Shown here in pieces: positions 1-9,864 of a stretch of 64,000 bases of DNA. A program made the translations under genes and the position numbers. The stretch is taken from NCBI GenBank assembly GCA_012934845.2, contig WNNJ02001248.1:1-64000 (forward strand). Reading direction: 5' to 3'. Within the stretch, counting starts at the first letter, position 1, and each line of letters starts with the position of its first letter. The stretch is from Pomphorhynchus laevis. Lineage: Eukaryota; Acanthocephala; Palaeacanthocephala; Echinorhynchida; Pomphorhynchidae. A model generated the notes under the pieces. The model saw nothing but the letters and a program-made list of their open reading frames with translations, did no database searches and was not told the DNA's origin.

Positions 1-414
1 AAATCCACTCTTCTTCCCCTACAACGCATCGTCAACGCAGCTGTCCGAATTCTCCTCCGTCTTCGTCGTTTTGATCATACATCCTACCATCTTGCTTCTC
101 TCGATTTGCCTACAATTTATTGTCGTGTTCAAATTCGTCTTCTTATCGTTGCTTTCCGCCTTGTAACTTTTCATACCCCTTCATTTCTCAACCTTCCTTT
201 TCTTGATAATTCTCGTCCTGTTTACTGTTCCTTGCGTTCCTGTAATTCCCTTCTTTTACATGTCCCAAACTACTCTACCTCCTTTGGACTCCGCTCCTTC
301 CTGGTGGCTGCTCCTCTATCGTGGAATCATCTGCCCATTCATATACGCCAATCAACTTACCTGCGGTGCTTCAAACGACAAATCCGATCCAATTTTACTA
401 ATTTAACTGCTTGA
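1..414 (+). CDS. LINE-B copy B1, 3' end of ORF2 (partial)
   Basis: C-terminal end of a LINE-B ORF2, open from the window edge to a TGA at the end. It reads through the conserved post-RT tail (LPLQRIVNAAVR, LRRFDHTS, SFLNLPFLDNSR, SFLVAAPLSWNHLPIH), which aligns residue by residue with copy B2 at 6140-6549. No catalytic motif lies here; the RT would be left of the window. Its 3' tail abuts A1, so B1 was probably inserted into A1. It is the most diverged of the B tails (hairpin arm GCGTAC instead of GCGTGC). Confidence 0.85.
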   Translation, partial: KSTLLPLQRIVNAAVRILLRLRRFDHTSYHLASLDLPTIYCRVQIRLLIVAFRLVTFHTPSFLNLPFLDNSRPVYCSLRSCNSLLLHVPNYSTSFGLRSFLVAAPLSWNHLPIHIRQSTYLRCFKRQIRSNFTNLTA

Positions 415-500
415 ATTTATCATTTTTGTTTGTGGACTTGTAAGCGTACAGCTTGTACGCATTTGCCACATTAAATAAATTTGTATTATTATATTATTAT
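415..500 (+). other. B1 3' UTR with terminal hairpin
   Basis: Short 3' UTR. A hairpin at 444-449/455-460 (GCGTAC, loop AGCTT, GTACGC) is followed by ATTTGCCACATTAAATAAAT and an (ATT)n tail. The same hairpin position is found in all A and B tails. LINE RTs of this type are known to recognise a 3' stem-loop of their RNA; that role is inferred here. Confidence 0.75.
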
Positions 501-503
501 TAT

Positions 504-1837
504 GTGCGGGTGCATGAGCATAGATTAGAATGTCATCGGCGTATTGCATGACGTTAAAGGAGTAAGGTTTGATAAATGGAGAGAGATCGCCGAGCAGAAG
601 AGAGAAAAGCAGAGGACCTAGGACTGAACCTTGTGGAACCCCGCAAAACATAGGGATGGAAGGGGAGGATGATGAATTAGAACAGACGCGAAAGGAACGG
701 TCGGATAGATATGAGGCGAACCAAGCTACGGAGGAAGAAAAGCCGTAATCATAACGAAGGCGAGAAAGGAGGACGGAGTGGTCGACAATGTCGAATGCGG
801 AGGAGAGGTCGAGGAGATGAGAACACTATATAGATCCTTGTCTCGAGAAATGAGTAAGTCGTTGTACACTTTTATGCATGTGATTTATGCATGGAAAGCG
901 GATTGGAAAGGAGGGTACAGATTGGATGAAGAGAGATAAGCGTTGATTTGTATTAAGATGATACATTCTAAGAGCTTAGAAAGAGTAGGGAATAGTGAAA
1001 TGGGGCGATAGCTGGAAGGAAGGGAGGGGTCGAGCGATTGCTTCTTAAGGAGGGGACGAACGATTGCGGATTTCCAGTGTGAAGGGAAGATACGACTGCG
1101 GATGGACGAGTTAAACAAGGTTGTGAGAAATGGGGATATCGATGAGCATATAGATTTTAATATGTGGGTAGGCAGTGGATCGGCAGGTGAGGTTTTGTTG
1201 GGCAAGGACATGAGGACAGATGATACTTCTGTAGGTGATACAGGGAGAAGATGAAAGGGTTCCGGAAGGATGAGAGTAGACTGGGCAGAGTGGGATAGGA
1301 TGGAGACTGGGGTGTGAGAGAGCAACGTGGATACTTTAGTCTGGAGAAATAACGAATAATCATTAGCATTGATGTTGCAAGGCGTAGAGGAACGAGCCAG
1401 GATTGAGTTAAAAGTATGCCAGAGAGTCTTAGAGTTAAATGAAGTTATGATTTTATGCTGCCAGAAGTAGTTGCATTTGGTACGTAGTAGGTGGAGATGA
1501 GACCGGCGAAGAGCAAGATAGGAATCACGGAAAGACGAAGTGATCGAGCGGAAATCGCGTCTGAGAGAGCGGTGATAGACTTGAAAAGCATGGCGGAGTC
1601 GACGCTTTGAGAGTAGGCATTGGATGTCAAACCATGGGGCACGGTGCAAGCGACGGTGTGGGTGAGACTTGAAGGGCAATAGAATATCGAGAGTGGGTGT
1701 GAGTTCAGAATCGAAAAGAAAGGCGAGATCGTGAGGAGATGAATATGTTATTGTGGGTAATGATAGAGACGATTTGAGTAAGGCAGAGCGGAGAAGGGAG
1801 TGGTCAAGATTTCTCCAAGGGCGACGTAGGATCGCGT
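504..1837 (-). mobile_element. LINE-A copy A1, internal ORF2 fragment
   Basis: Minus-strand LINE-A fragment covering the end of the endonuclease-RT linker and the RT. A long open stretch at 885-1679 reads HRAPWFDIQCLLSKRRLRHAF through WKSAIVRPLLKKQSLDPS and SYRPISLFPTLSKLLE. The GVPQGSVLGPLLF and QYADDILIYAHAPAH boxes lie in 520-651. It is damaged: after QSAFHA a stretch before the RT core is deleted (around 885) and the frame shifts. The 5' side stops abruptly at 1837 against E1. The 3' side is cut by B1; its remainder would be left of the window. Confidence 0.85.
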
Positions 1838-1923
1838 TAGACTAATGTTACGATGGAATGTTGCTGTAAGTTCCGCGATTCTTGATAGCAATGATTCGTC
1901 AGGTCCGCTAGGACTTGACGAAT

Positions 1924-1956
1924 AAAAAAAATTGGTTTCTAATAAACATATAATTT
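1924..1956 (+). promoter_or_regulatory. 5' leader of B2, shared with A2
   Basis: An A-run followed by ATTGGTTTCTAATAAACATA. The 5' end of A2 on the other strand (13717-13770) carries the same stretch with one C/T difference. These two copies belong to different families, so the match marks a common 5' terminal leader. A promoter role is inferred from its position at the 5' end. Confidence 0.6.
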
Positions 1957-2080
1957 CAGTTCCAGATTTCAGTTCCAGATTTTAGTTCCAGATTTCAGTT
2001 CCAGATTTCAGTTCCAGATTTCAGTTCCAGATTTCAGTTCCAGATTTCAGTTCCAGATTTCAGTTCCAGATTTCAGTTCC
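1957..2080 (+). repeat. 13-bp tandem repeat, about ten copies, in B2 5' UTR
   Basis: The core AGTTCC recurs every 13 bp (unit about CAGATTTCAGTTC) ten times, the last running into a GC-rich hairpin. The same core is present twice in I1 and twice in B6/B7, and related AGTTCC or AGTTCCTGATCAATCC repeats are in the 5' UTRs of A3 and D1. The copy number therefore varies between elements, as in LINE 5' monomers that act as promoters. Confidence 0.9.
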
Positions 2081-2097
2081 GCTCGCTTCGCTCGCGG
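2079..2097 (+). promoter_or_regulatory. GC-rich hairpin in B2 5' UTR
   Basis: CCGCTCGCTTCGCTCGCGG folds as a 4-bp stem, a 2x2 internal mismatch, a 2-bp stem and a 3-nt loop. It is preceded by AGTTCC and followed by AAAATCTTGTCCA. I1 has the same flanks but the hairpin core reversed (34945-34963). B6 and B7 have CCGCTCGCTACGCTCGCGG. Role unknown. Confidence 0.7.
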
Positions 2098-2139
2098 AAA
2101 ATCTTGTCCAGCATGATTGTAAAACAATCAAACTTTAAT

Positions 2140-2250
2140 CTTCGACGACAACCAACGACAACCTTCGACAACAACTAACGACAACCATCGACAACCATCC
2201 GCTTGACAATTATCGACAACCATCGACAACCATCGACGACATCGCTACTT
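2140..2250 (+). repeat. CGACAACCAT-type minisatellite in B2 5' UTR
   Basis: Imperfect tandem copies of CGACAACCAT/AACGACAACC run to just before the ORF1 start at 2321. They are absent from the B6/B7 5' UTR, so this is a private expansion or a subfamily trait. The strand is almost free of T-rich stretches here, which might keep the RNA unstructured ahead of ORF1; that is a guess. Confidence 0.8.
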
Positions 2251-2320
2251 ACAACTAACGACTTGCAGACTAACGGAGTTTAAACATTCTTGATTATAAC
2301 TAACTAATTAACATTTTATT

Positions 2321-3708
2321 ATGGCAAAGAGAAAGCTAACTAAAAATATCGGCCAGCAACTCAAGTCCGTAAAGGAAGCTTACATCGAAAAGCAAATTGG
2401 ATGCGACAACAAGAACTGCAATGTTTGGACTCACGTTGCCATTCCTTTCACTGACGAGGACAACGTTTCAAATCGGAATTTCCTCTGCGGCTTCTGTTGT
2501 GCTGCCCTCGTAGGTAAGCTAATGAAGAATGATCACTCAAACGGTGGAGACGTTCTGAACGCTAACAAAACAGATTTGTGCTCAATTAATAAACTTGTTA
2601 TCTCTCAGTCGACTCAGACCGCTGTTATACATGGAACATCAACAAACGACAACATATCTTCCAATATATCGTCGTCATCCGTTTGCTTACTAACTCCTTC
2701 GTCATCTATGAAACCCGTTCTTGAAACTTCTCTCACACACACTCCTCCTTTAACTACGGATAAAACTTCCCATAATCTTCATCTTCCTAACAATGCAAAC
2801 AGTAAAGGCCTTCATCTCGTACTTCATTTTTCCTATTCATCCCACATCTAAATACATCTCATACTTTCTTCTCTTCACGTACTCCTTACTCTAACTCTAC
2901 CGTATCACTTCTCAATAATTTACATCCTTCTGTCAAAATTCTATACAGTAACATCTCCGTTCAACCTATTCAACAATCCACTTCTGTCACACATGCTCCA
3001 ACCGTATCACCTATCAATAATTTACATCCTTCCGTCAAAATCATCTCCAGTAACATCTCCGATCAACCGATTCAACACTCCACTTCTGTCACAAATGCTC
3101 CAAACTATCGTAAATCTTCACTTAGCACCCCGGTCATTCTCATGTCTATCTGCTCTTCTGCCTCTACTGCTACCAGGTCTTTCCGTCCACCACTACGTAA
3201 TCGTTTTCCTTCGCGCGATCGATGCATTATCATATCTAATTTAAAGGTTTCCGAATCTGCTTCTCCTCAATGTCGCCTCGATGATGATGTATCTGCTTTC
3301 AGGTCTATCCTAGCAACCATTCTTCCTGATAATAATCCATCCCTCTTCAATAATATCGATCCTGTATCTTTAATCCGTTTAAAAAAATCCACTAAATCTA
3401 ATCATCTCAGTCTTCCACTCCTAAAAATCGTTTTCCGACATAGCTCACATGAATCCTTGGTACTTTCCCAACGTTTTAAAATTCTTACCACTTCGTCTAC
3501 TTGTCGTATCTTTCCTGACCGCTCCCCTTCTCATATTATCCAGCTCAATTTAGCTCGCATTGAGAAACATCGACGTGAAACAAACGGCGAGTCATCCTTA
3601 TCTATACGTCAAATCAATGGAAATTTTCACGTTGTAAACACAAGGCCAAATTTCGATGTCGTCCCATCTCTCCCCCTTGTCTTCTTCACTAGTCGATCTC
3701 GCTCCTAA
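2321..3708 (+). pseudogene. B2 ORF1: Cys-motif nucleic-acid-binding protein
   Basis: Starts at ATG (MAKRKLTKN). Residues about 27-62 carry the zinc-like pattern GCDNKNCNVWTHV...FLCGFCCAALV (Cys, Cys, VW, then CGFC). A long Ser/Thr/Pro-rich low-complexity stretch follows. The C-terminal block (FPSRDRCIIISNLKVSE, LDDDVSAFRSIL, IEKHRRETNGESSLSIR) resembles the C-terminal part of LINE ORF1 proteins that bind RNA. The frame is lost after 2851 and regained by 3142. The final segment overlaps the start of ORF2 at 3656. Confidence 0.7.
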
Positions 3709-6549
3709 GCATACTTTTCGTCTTAGTCTATTCAACACTCGCTCTATTCTTCATAAAGCTGATATGCTCCTTGATATCTTCGATCAATTATCTATCGATA
3801 TTCTCTGCATTACCGAATCCTGCCACTCTGACTTCGACGATCTTGCTATTCGTCGTCTATGTCGCTCTGGTTGTTCTCTAGTTGAATCAGCTCGTCAAAT
3901 TACATCTCATACATCTACTGCGTCTAACCATGGCGGTATTGTTGCCATTGCTCGTCACCCAATGTCTTTACGTAAAATCAACGTTAACATCCGTTACACT
4001 TCGTTCGAATTACTCATATGCAGATTATCAACGCCTTTCCCTCTGGAACTTGTGATTGTATACCGTCTAGGTTCAGTTGCCCCATCAAGTATATTCTTTA
4101 ACGACCTTGCAGATCTAATGTCTCACTGTTCATTGTCTTATACTCCTTCTTTTGTTCTCGGTGACTTTAACATTCGTCTTGATCGCCCGGCTGACTCTAT
4201 CACTTAAACTAATCTTTTTTCTGATTTTAACTATAAATTACTTTCAACAAGCCCAACTCATATTCTCGGCGGTGCTCTCGACATTATTGCTGTACCTATC
4301 AGCTTCAATGACTATACTTCCTTGTCAATTACTGATCCCGGTTTGTCCGATCATTTCCTTGTCACTCTTACTCTTACTCGTCCTCATCTTCCTTCTCCGC
4401 CTCCACCAATATCCACACCAAGTCGACCCTGGAAGCTTCTCGATATCGCTATTCTCTGCACAGCCTTACTCAATTCTTCACTCTTTTCAATTCCTCTTAA
4501 CTATCTCTCTCCCGATGATCTCTGTATTCTGCTTGATTCTGAACTTATGTCTATTATCAATAAACTTCTGCCTAGTCGACTCCGACGCTCTCAGCGCTTG
4601 CGCCATGCTCCCTGGTTCGATTCTGACTGTAGTCTTTATAAGCGTCGACTCCGTCACTCTTTTCGTGTGTATAATCGCTTTCTTAAACGTTCTCCCAACC
4701 CACTCCCTCCAAATCTTCGTGATTCCTACTTTTCTCTACGCCGTTCACATCTCATTCTTATACGTACTATACGTACTATCTTTTAGCGAAATCAACTCGA
4801 GTTATCTTCCCACTCTAAATCTTATTGGAAAATCTTAAACTCGATTCTTTCACGATCATCTACTTCTTGTAATATAAATCCTGATGATTTTTCTTCTTAC
4901 CTACAAACTAAGCTATCTAATCTACTTTCCCTACTACCCATAGCCCCTTGTACCCACTCTTATCTTTGAATACTTCCCTCCCAGATCTATTCCACCTTCT
5001 TCCCGTTTCGTCTGATGAAGTTTCTTCAGTTTTGCTGTCATTACCCAATAAAACCTCTCCTTCTGACCTAATTCCCACTCACTTGCTTAAAAATATCTGC
5101 TCCTCTATCTCATCCTTCCTAACCACATTGTTCAACTCGTCCATTCGTAGCCGTACATTTCCTTCCATCTGGAAATGCGCCACTGTTCGTCCTCTCATCA
5201 AAAAGCAATCTCTCGACTCCTCACTACTATCTTCGTGCCGTCCAATCTCACTTCTCCCAACCCTCTCTAAACTCCTTGAGCGTCTCGTTCTCAAGCAAGT
5301 TAATACATATCTATTTTCCTCTAACTTGTTTCCTCCCTTCCAAGCCGCTTTTCGCTCTAATCACTCTACTGAAATTGCCTGTCTTAAAGTTTATAATGAC
5401 TTACTCATCTCGCGCGATCATAAATTATGTAGTGTCATAGTTTCTCTTGATCTATCGTCTGCTTTTGACATCGTCGATCACTCGATTCTTCTACATCGCC
5501 TTCGTCATGATTATGGCTTCTCTTTACCCACTGTATCATGGTTTTCTTCATATCTGTCAATCCGTCCATTTCGCGTATATTCTAACTCTTCTCACTCCCA
5601 TCCTTCATCCATCCCGACCGGTTTTCCACAAGGCTCCGTACTAGGCCCTATGCTTCCCTCTCTTTTTCTCCGTGACTTGTCTTCCATTTCTCATAAATTT
5701 AACTTCCATGTTATGCAATATGCTGATGACATTCTCATCTATGCTCACGCACCTGCTTATCGTATTCATGATCTTAGTGTTTCTGTTTCCAGCTGTCTTG
5801 TCTCAATTTCCAATCATCTTTCTTCCCTTCGCCTTTCTCTGAATCCTGATAAATCTAAAATTATGTGGATCCTACCTCGAAGCTTCGGCGTAGAACCTCC
5901 TTCCGTATCACTAAATTCTACAATTCTTCCTATGGTTGATAATCTCGTTTTCCTGGGCTTTCATTTCGACAACCGACTTTCACTTAAACCTTTCGTTAGT
6001 GATAAAGTACGTTCATCTACCTTGATACTCCGCAATCTCCGTCAAGTTCGTAGATTGATCGATTTCCCTTCTTGTATGACTCTCATATCTTCTCTTCTTT
6101 TCTCAAGACTTGATTACTGTCTTAGTCTATTTTCCAACTCACCTAAATCCACTCTTCTTCCTTTACAACGCATCATCAACGCTGCCGTTCGAGTTCTCCT
6201 CCGTCTTCGTCGTTTTGATCATACATCCTACTATCTTCTTTCTCTTGATTGGCCTACCATTTATTGTCGTGTTCAAATTCGTCTTCTTATCATTGCTTAT
6301 CGCCTTATAACTTCTAATACCCCTTCATTTCTCAACCTTCCTTTTCTCGACAATTCTCGTACTGTGTATTGTGCTCTGCGTTCCCGTAATTCCCTTATTT
6401 TACATGTCCCAATCTACTCTACCTCTTTTGGCTTCCGCTCCTTCGTTGTGGCTGCTCCTCTCTTGTGGAATCAACTGCCTATTCATATCCGCCAATCAAC
6501 ATCTATGCCGTACTTCAAACGCCAAATCCAATTTTATTTCAACAATTAA
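3656..6549 (+). pseudogene. B2 ORF2: APE endonuclease-reverse transcriptase
   Basis: Starts at an ATG inside the end of ORF1 (MSSHLSPLSSSL). The endonuclease shows LFNTRS, CITESCHSD, VIYR-type VYRLG, LGDFNIRLDR, GALDIIAVP and GLSDHF. The RT shows VSLDLSSAFDIVDHS, TGFPQGSVLGP and MQYADDILIYAHAPAY, so the catalytic aspartates are present. Lesions against B7 are a TTA to TAA stop near 4205, a TGG to TAG stop at 4785, loss of one C in a C-run near 4940, and VPQG changed to FPQG. From 4948 to 6549 it is one open stretch of 533 codons. Full length would be about 960 residues. Confidence 0.85.
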
Positions 6550-6648
6550 CTAATTACCTGTGACTTTTGATGTTTTTTTTGTTAGTGGTCATGTAAGCGT
6601 GCATTTTGCACGCATTTGCCACGTTAAATAAATTATTGTATTATTAGG
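6550..6648 (+). other. B2 3' UTR with terminal hairpin
   Basis: The hairpin GCGTGC-ATTTT-GCACGC at 6597-6613 follows GTCATGTAA and precedes ATTTGCCACGTTAAATAAAT and a (TTATTG)-like tail. The same arrangement is found in every complete A and B 3' end of the window. Confidence 0.8.
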
Positions 6649-8945
6649 CCCTAATGTTTTGTTTGGATCTTCATCTGTCAAAGAAGTGCTTGAAAATCTA
6701 CACACTATCCCAGAAAATCCACATCCTGATTATCTTCTGTAATCACCAATTCATGGAGCGATCACACATCACTCTGTACGCTTCACACAAATTGACGAAG
6801 ACGCTATCATCAAAGCTTGTAAAAAGACTAACGGAAGTGCAGGACCGTCAGGATGTGATTCGAGTCTATGGAAATTCATGCTCACAGGCTTCGGAAATCA
6901 TTCAGTAACCTTGCCAGGGCTTTGACTGAATTCACAATTCGATTAACTACCGATAAAATTCCTCCTTGTGTTCTTAATGCGTTCACGACATGTAGGCTTG
7001 TCGCCATCCCGAAGAAATCTGGGGGCATAAGATCGATAGGAGTGTGTGAAGTTACGAGACGCATAGTATGTAAAGCCATACTTGAAGTGGTAAAATTCGA
7101 CTTGCAAGACGTGGCTGGAAAGAGTCAATTGGCAGCATCACAACGTGGCGGAATTGAGTTTGCTATTCATTCCATCAAATCCGCATTTATGTCGAATAAA
7201 CAACGTTGTGTTCTTGCTGTGGATGCTTCTGACGCATTTAACTCTTTAAATTGACAAGCTGCTATTCACAATATACAATACATTTGTCCTTCGTTGGCTT
7301 GTGTTCTTGCAAACACTTACAGAACCGACGTTCAACTAGTGCTTGGCGGTACAAGCATATTTTCTCGAGAGAGGTTCACACAAGGGGACCCCTTAGCTAT
7401 GACTGCTTTCACCATGGCCTCACTTCCGTTGATCAACAAAATTAAAAACAGTGTTCCCAGCATCACACAAGTTTGGTTTGCGGATGATGCAAACTTTGTC
7501 GGTACTATTGACGAGTTAACTATAGTATGGAATGTATTAAAAAGCGGTGTACCTCAATATGGATATTTCGTTAACGCTAAGCAAACACAACTGCTTACTC
7601 ATCCATCTAAAATAGAGCATACATGCCTATTGAAAGAAATTGGAATATAATCGTATGGTATTATGATACTTGGCATTCCTATAGGCACTACCGAGCATGT
7701 AAATTCGGTTGCACTTGATAAATCTCATAGTTGGACTCGTCTACTTGATCGTTTAGTAGAAATAGCCAAAGTTGATCCACATGTATCTTATATCGGTCTT
7801 ACAAAATCAGTACAATGGAAATGGACTCACTTTTTCAGAAATACAACATTTGAATGCGTGCATTTGTCAACGTTGTTGACCATATTAAAAGACAAGCTTT
7901 CACCATCTCTACTAAGTCGAACCTTGAATCATGATTGGTGGACAATATTGACCTCACCTCTTAAACTAGGTCTAGGCGTATTAGACCCAATTTTCGCATC
8001 CACATTGGAGTATGAAAATGCACAACTAATCTGTGATACTTATGATTCTGAATATACAGGAGAAAATCTGCGACAAGTACAATCAGATGTTATAAAAAGT
8101 ATTTCTTGTCAACAAATTAATGTTTACAAGAACCGTTTAATTGATGCCAAACAAAGGGCTCAACAAGCAGTATTGAATGCAATTAACCATGCTACTCAGA
8201 ATTGCGCTTCATCATGGCTAAGTGCACTTCCTCTAGCCGTTGATAACTTTCATCTGCATTCTTATGAATTTAGGGATGACATATGTTCCAGATATAGATG
8301 AAATCCACCAGATCTAAAAAACATGTATATGCGGTACAACAATGGCATTATTCACGCATTATCATGTAAACGAGGTGGTGTACCAATAATCCGTCACAAC
8401 GATATTCGGAACACGATCGCTTATGCATTATCAGAGATATGCCACGGCGTCGAAGTCCAACCAACTTTGCAAAAGATTCCATACAGCTTAGAATTCATGA
8501 ATAATTCAACAACGAAAAATAACAATGCGCGCCTAGACATTTCATGTTAGGACTACATGATAATCGATATGAGCGGCGTTTTTTGACGTCAATGTCTTTT
8601 CAGTACATGCTCCGTCATATGCCAGCAGTTCGCCTCTCGCCGCCTTTGAATATAATGAAAATCGCAAAAACAGCAAATACAATGAAAGAATTGTCAGTGT
8701 GGAAAAAAGCAAATTTATACCATTAATTTTTTCATAATCAGGAGGAGTTGGACCGCGAGCTTTTAAGCTACTCAAGTGCATTGCCTCGATATCATCGAGG
8801 TTAAAATCAGAAAAGTATAGTGATGTATTGGTTCACCTTAAACGCAAGATTAGCTTCTCGATTGCACGTGCTTCTTCAATATGTGTGCGAATGCCGCGAT
8901 CAAGTAGAAGACATCCAATCTTTCCTGACAATAAATCTCATTTAT
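6649..8945 (+). pseudogene. E1 reverse transcriptase and nuclease-like C-terminus
   Basis: Relic of a family E protein. Visible blocks are KKTNGSAGPSG, SIGVCEVTRRIVCKAIL (around 7035), LAVDASDAFNSLN (RT motif A), FTQGDPLAMTAF, VWFADDANFVG (RT motif C, ADD kept), LGIPIG, and at 8350-8550 a zinc-knuckle region followed by ARLDISC. Past the stop at 8550 other frames still read FFDV, FEYNENRKNSKYNERI and FIPLIFS, matching E3 residues 863-913. There are stops at 7254, 7650, 8301 and 8550 and several frame changes, so it is long dead. Confidence 0.8.
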
Positions 8946-8946
8946 A

Positions 8947-8964
8947 GGCCCGTTTACGGGAACC
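8947..8964 (+). other. Family E 3' terminal motif (E1)
   Basis: GGCCCGTTTACGGGAACC, able to form a CCCG/CGGG hairpin. Near-identical motifs stand at the same distance after the coding end in E3 (51615-51632, minus) and E4 (55795-55812). It is probably the RNA element recognised by the family E RT. Confidence 0.7.
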
Positions 8965-9240
8965 TAATTTCTGTAAATTAACTTTCTTTTTCAAAAAATA
9001 AAAATAAAAAAAATAAAAAAATAAATAAAAAAATATTATGTCAAGAGAAATGAGTAGGCCGTTCTAAACTTTCATGCAGGTGATTTCTGTGGAGTGATTA
9101 GAGCGAAAAGCGGATTGAAAAGGATGATACAGATTAGATGAATCGAATCAGTTAACAAATTTTAAATCAGGTTAAAATAAAAAATTGAAATTTAAAATAA
9201 ACGTCATTTTTATGAATTGACTAATAAATAACAAACGTTG

Positions 9241-9396
9241 TATCAGAATAAGGATTAGAGGTCATCAGGAGGAACTGCTATGCTATCAGGTTTCGGCCCT
9301 AACTCCTCTACTCAACATAGCAGCGGGGGCAAATATATGCTTATTATGTATTTCCCCCGATAAAACTATCTAGTATCTTATTCTAATACAAAGTAT
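9241..9396 (-). other. Structured 3' region of PLE1
   Basis: On the minus strand there are the inverted pairs CTGCTATG/CATAGCAG and CGGGGG/CCCCCG, and outer arms GTATTAGAATAAG/CTTATTCTGATAC. The boxes GCCGAAAC and CTGATGA, both typical of hammerhead ribozymes, occur 22-30 nt apart. PLEs are known to carry hammerhead motifs in their terminal repeats, but the boxes are in an order and pairing that I could not fold into three proper helices. The structure is solid; the ribozyme reading is weak. Confidence 0.4.
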
Positions 9397-9463
9397 ATTA
9401 TTTATTATCCATCCATAAAAAATTGCCACTTAAGAGTTTAAATTTATTCTTTATATTATTGTG

Positions 9464-9805
9464 TTAATTTATATATTTTACTATTTTCTGCTTAATGTTA
9501 TTTTTATAGTAACCTAGTTTAAAATATGTATCTATTAAATTATTTAAATGATTTCGAAGAAAGCCAATATCATTACATATTGTTGCAATTCTTAAAATTT
9601 CATTATTTAATGTATTATATTTTATATTATATGGTATGCATGAATGCTCATGTAAAAATATGTTTCTTGTAAATTTAAATATGTCATCTTTACGATATAA
9701 ATTAATAGTAGTTTTAGTTGATGCTAATTTAATGTTCATATCTAGATATACACCTTCTTTATCATTAATATTGGTTTTGTTAAGAATAAAAAAAGGATTT
9801 ATTTT
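9464..9805 (-). pseudogene. PLE1 RT, C-terminal part
   Basis: Reads GVYLDMNIKLAS, NLYRKDDIFKF, HSCIPYNIKYNTLNNEILR and IATICNDIGFLRNHL, the block that follows the catalytic YIDD in PLE reverse transcriptases. It ends at a stop at 9464. Its first codons adjoin the 3' end of A2, so a contiguous open frame begins inside A2's tail (to 9850) only by chance. Confidence 0.65.
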
Positions 9806-9864
9806 AAAGTGGCAAATGCGTGCCAGCGCACGCTTACATGACCACAACAAAACAAGACTGTGAA

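Larger units (their letters stand above)
1927..6648 (+). mobile_element. LINE-B copy B2, nearly full length
   Basis: Contains a 5' leader, tandem repeats, ORF1, ORF2 and a 3' hairpin with tail (about 4.7 kb). It interrupts E1. The left flank ends in GACGAATA and the right flank resumes in the same E reading frame at GGCCCTAATG; a target-site duplication is not clear beyond a few A/T bases. ORF2 has two nonsense changes and one single-base loss (see its entry), and ORF1 is shifted, so the copy is dead although it is structurally the most complete B. Confidence 0.85.
1838..9036 (+). mobile_element. Family E copy E1 (RLE-like retroelement), split by B2
   Basis: Two blocks read as one element. 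1838-1926 translates to a short stretch ending in GPLGLDE that resembles E3 residues about 190-214. 6649-8966 continues with RT and C-terminal domains. B2 lies between them. The element is 5' truncated or interrupted by A1, has several in-frame stops and frameshifts, and ends with the family's 3' motif at 8947-8964 and an A/T-rich tail of (A)nT units to about 9036. It is more diverged from E2 and E3 than those are from each other, so it is probably an older subfamily. The link of the small left block rests on weak similarity. Confidence 0.65.

Noticed and set aside
1957-2080. CRISPR-like regular repeats
   Set aside because: The 13-bp units are contiguous with no spacers, lie in a LINE 5' UTR, and the sequence is eukaryotic.
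4152-4838. Hydrophobic 228-codon ORF resembling a membrane protein
   Set aside because: It is the +1 frame of the B2 endonuclease; T-rich codons give false membrane segments. The same holds for 42121-42612.
9241-9300. Canonical hammerhead ribozyme
   Set aside because: CTGATGA and GAAAC are present, but with neither type I, II nor III order could I form helix II and III; kept only as a weak lead.
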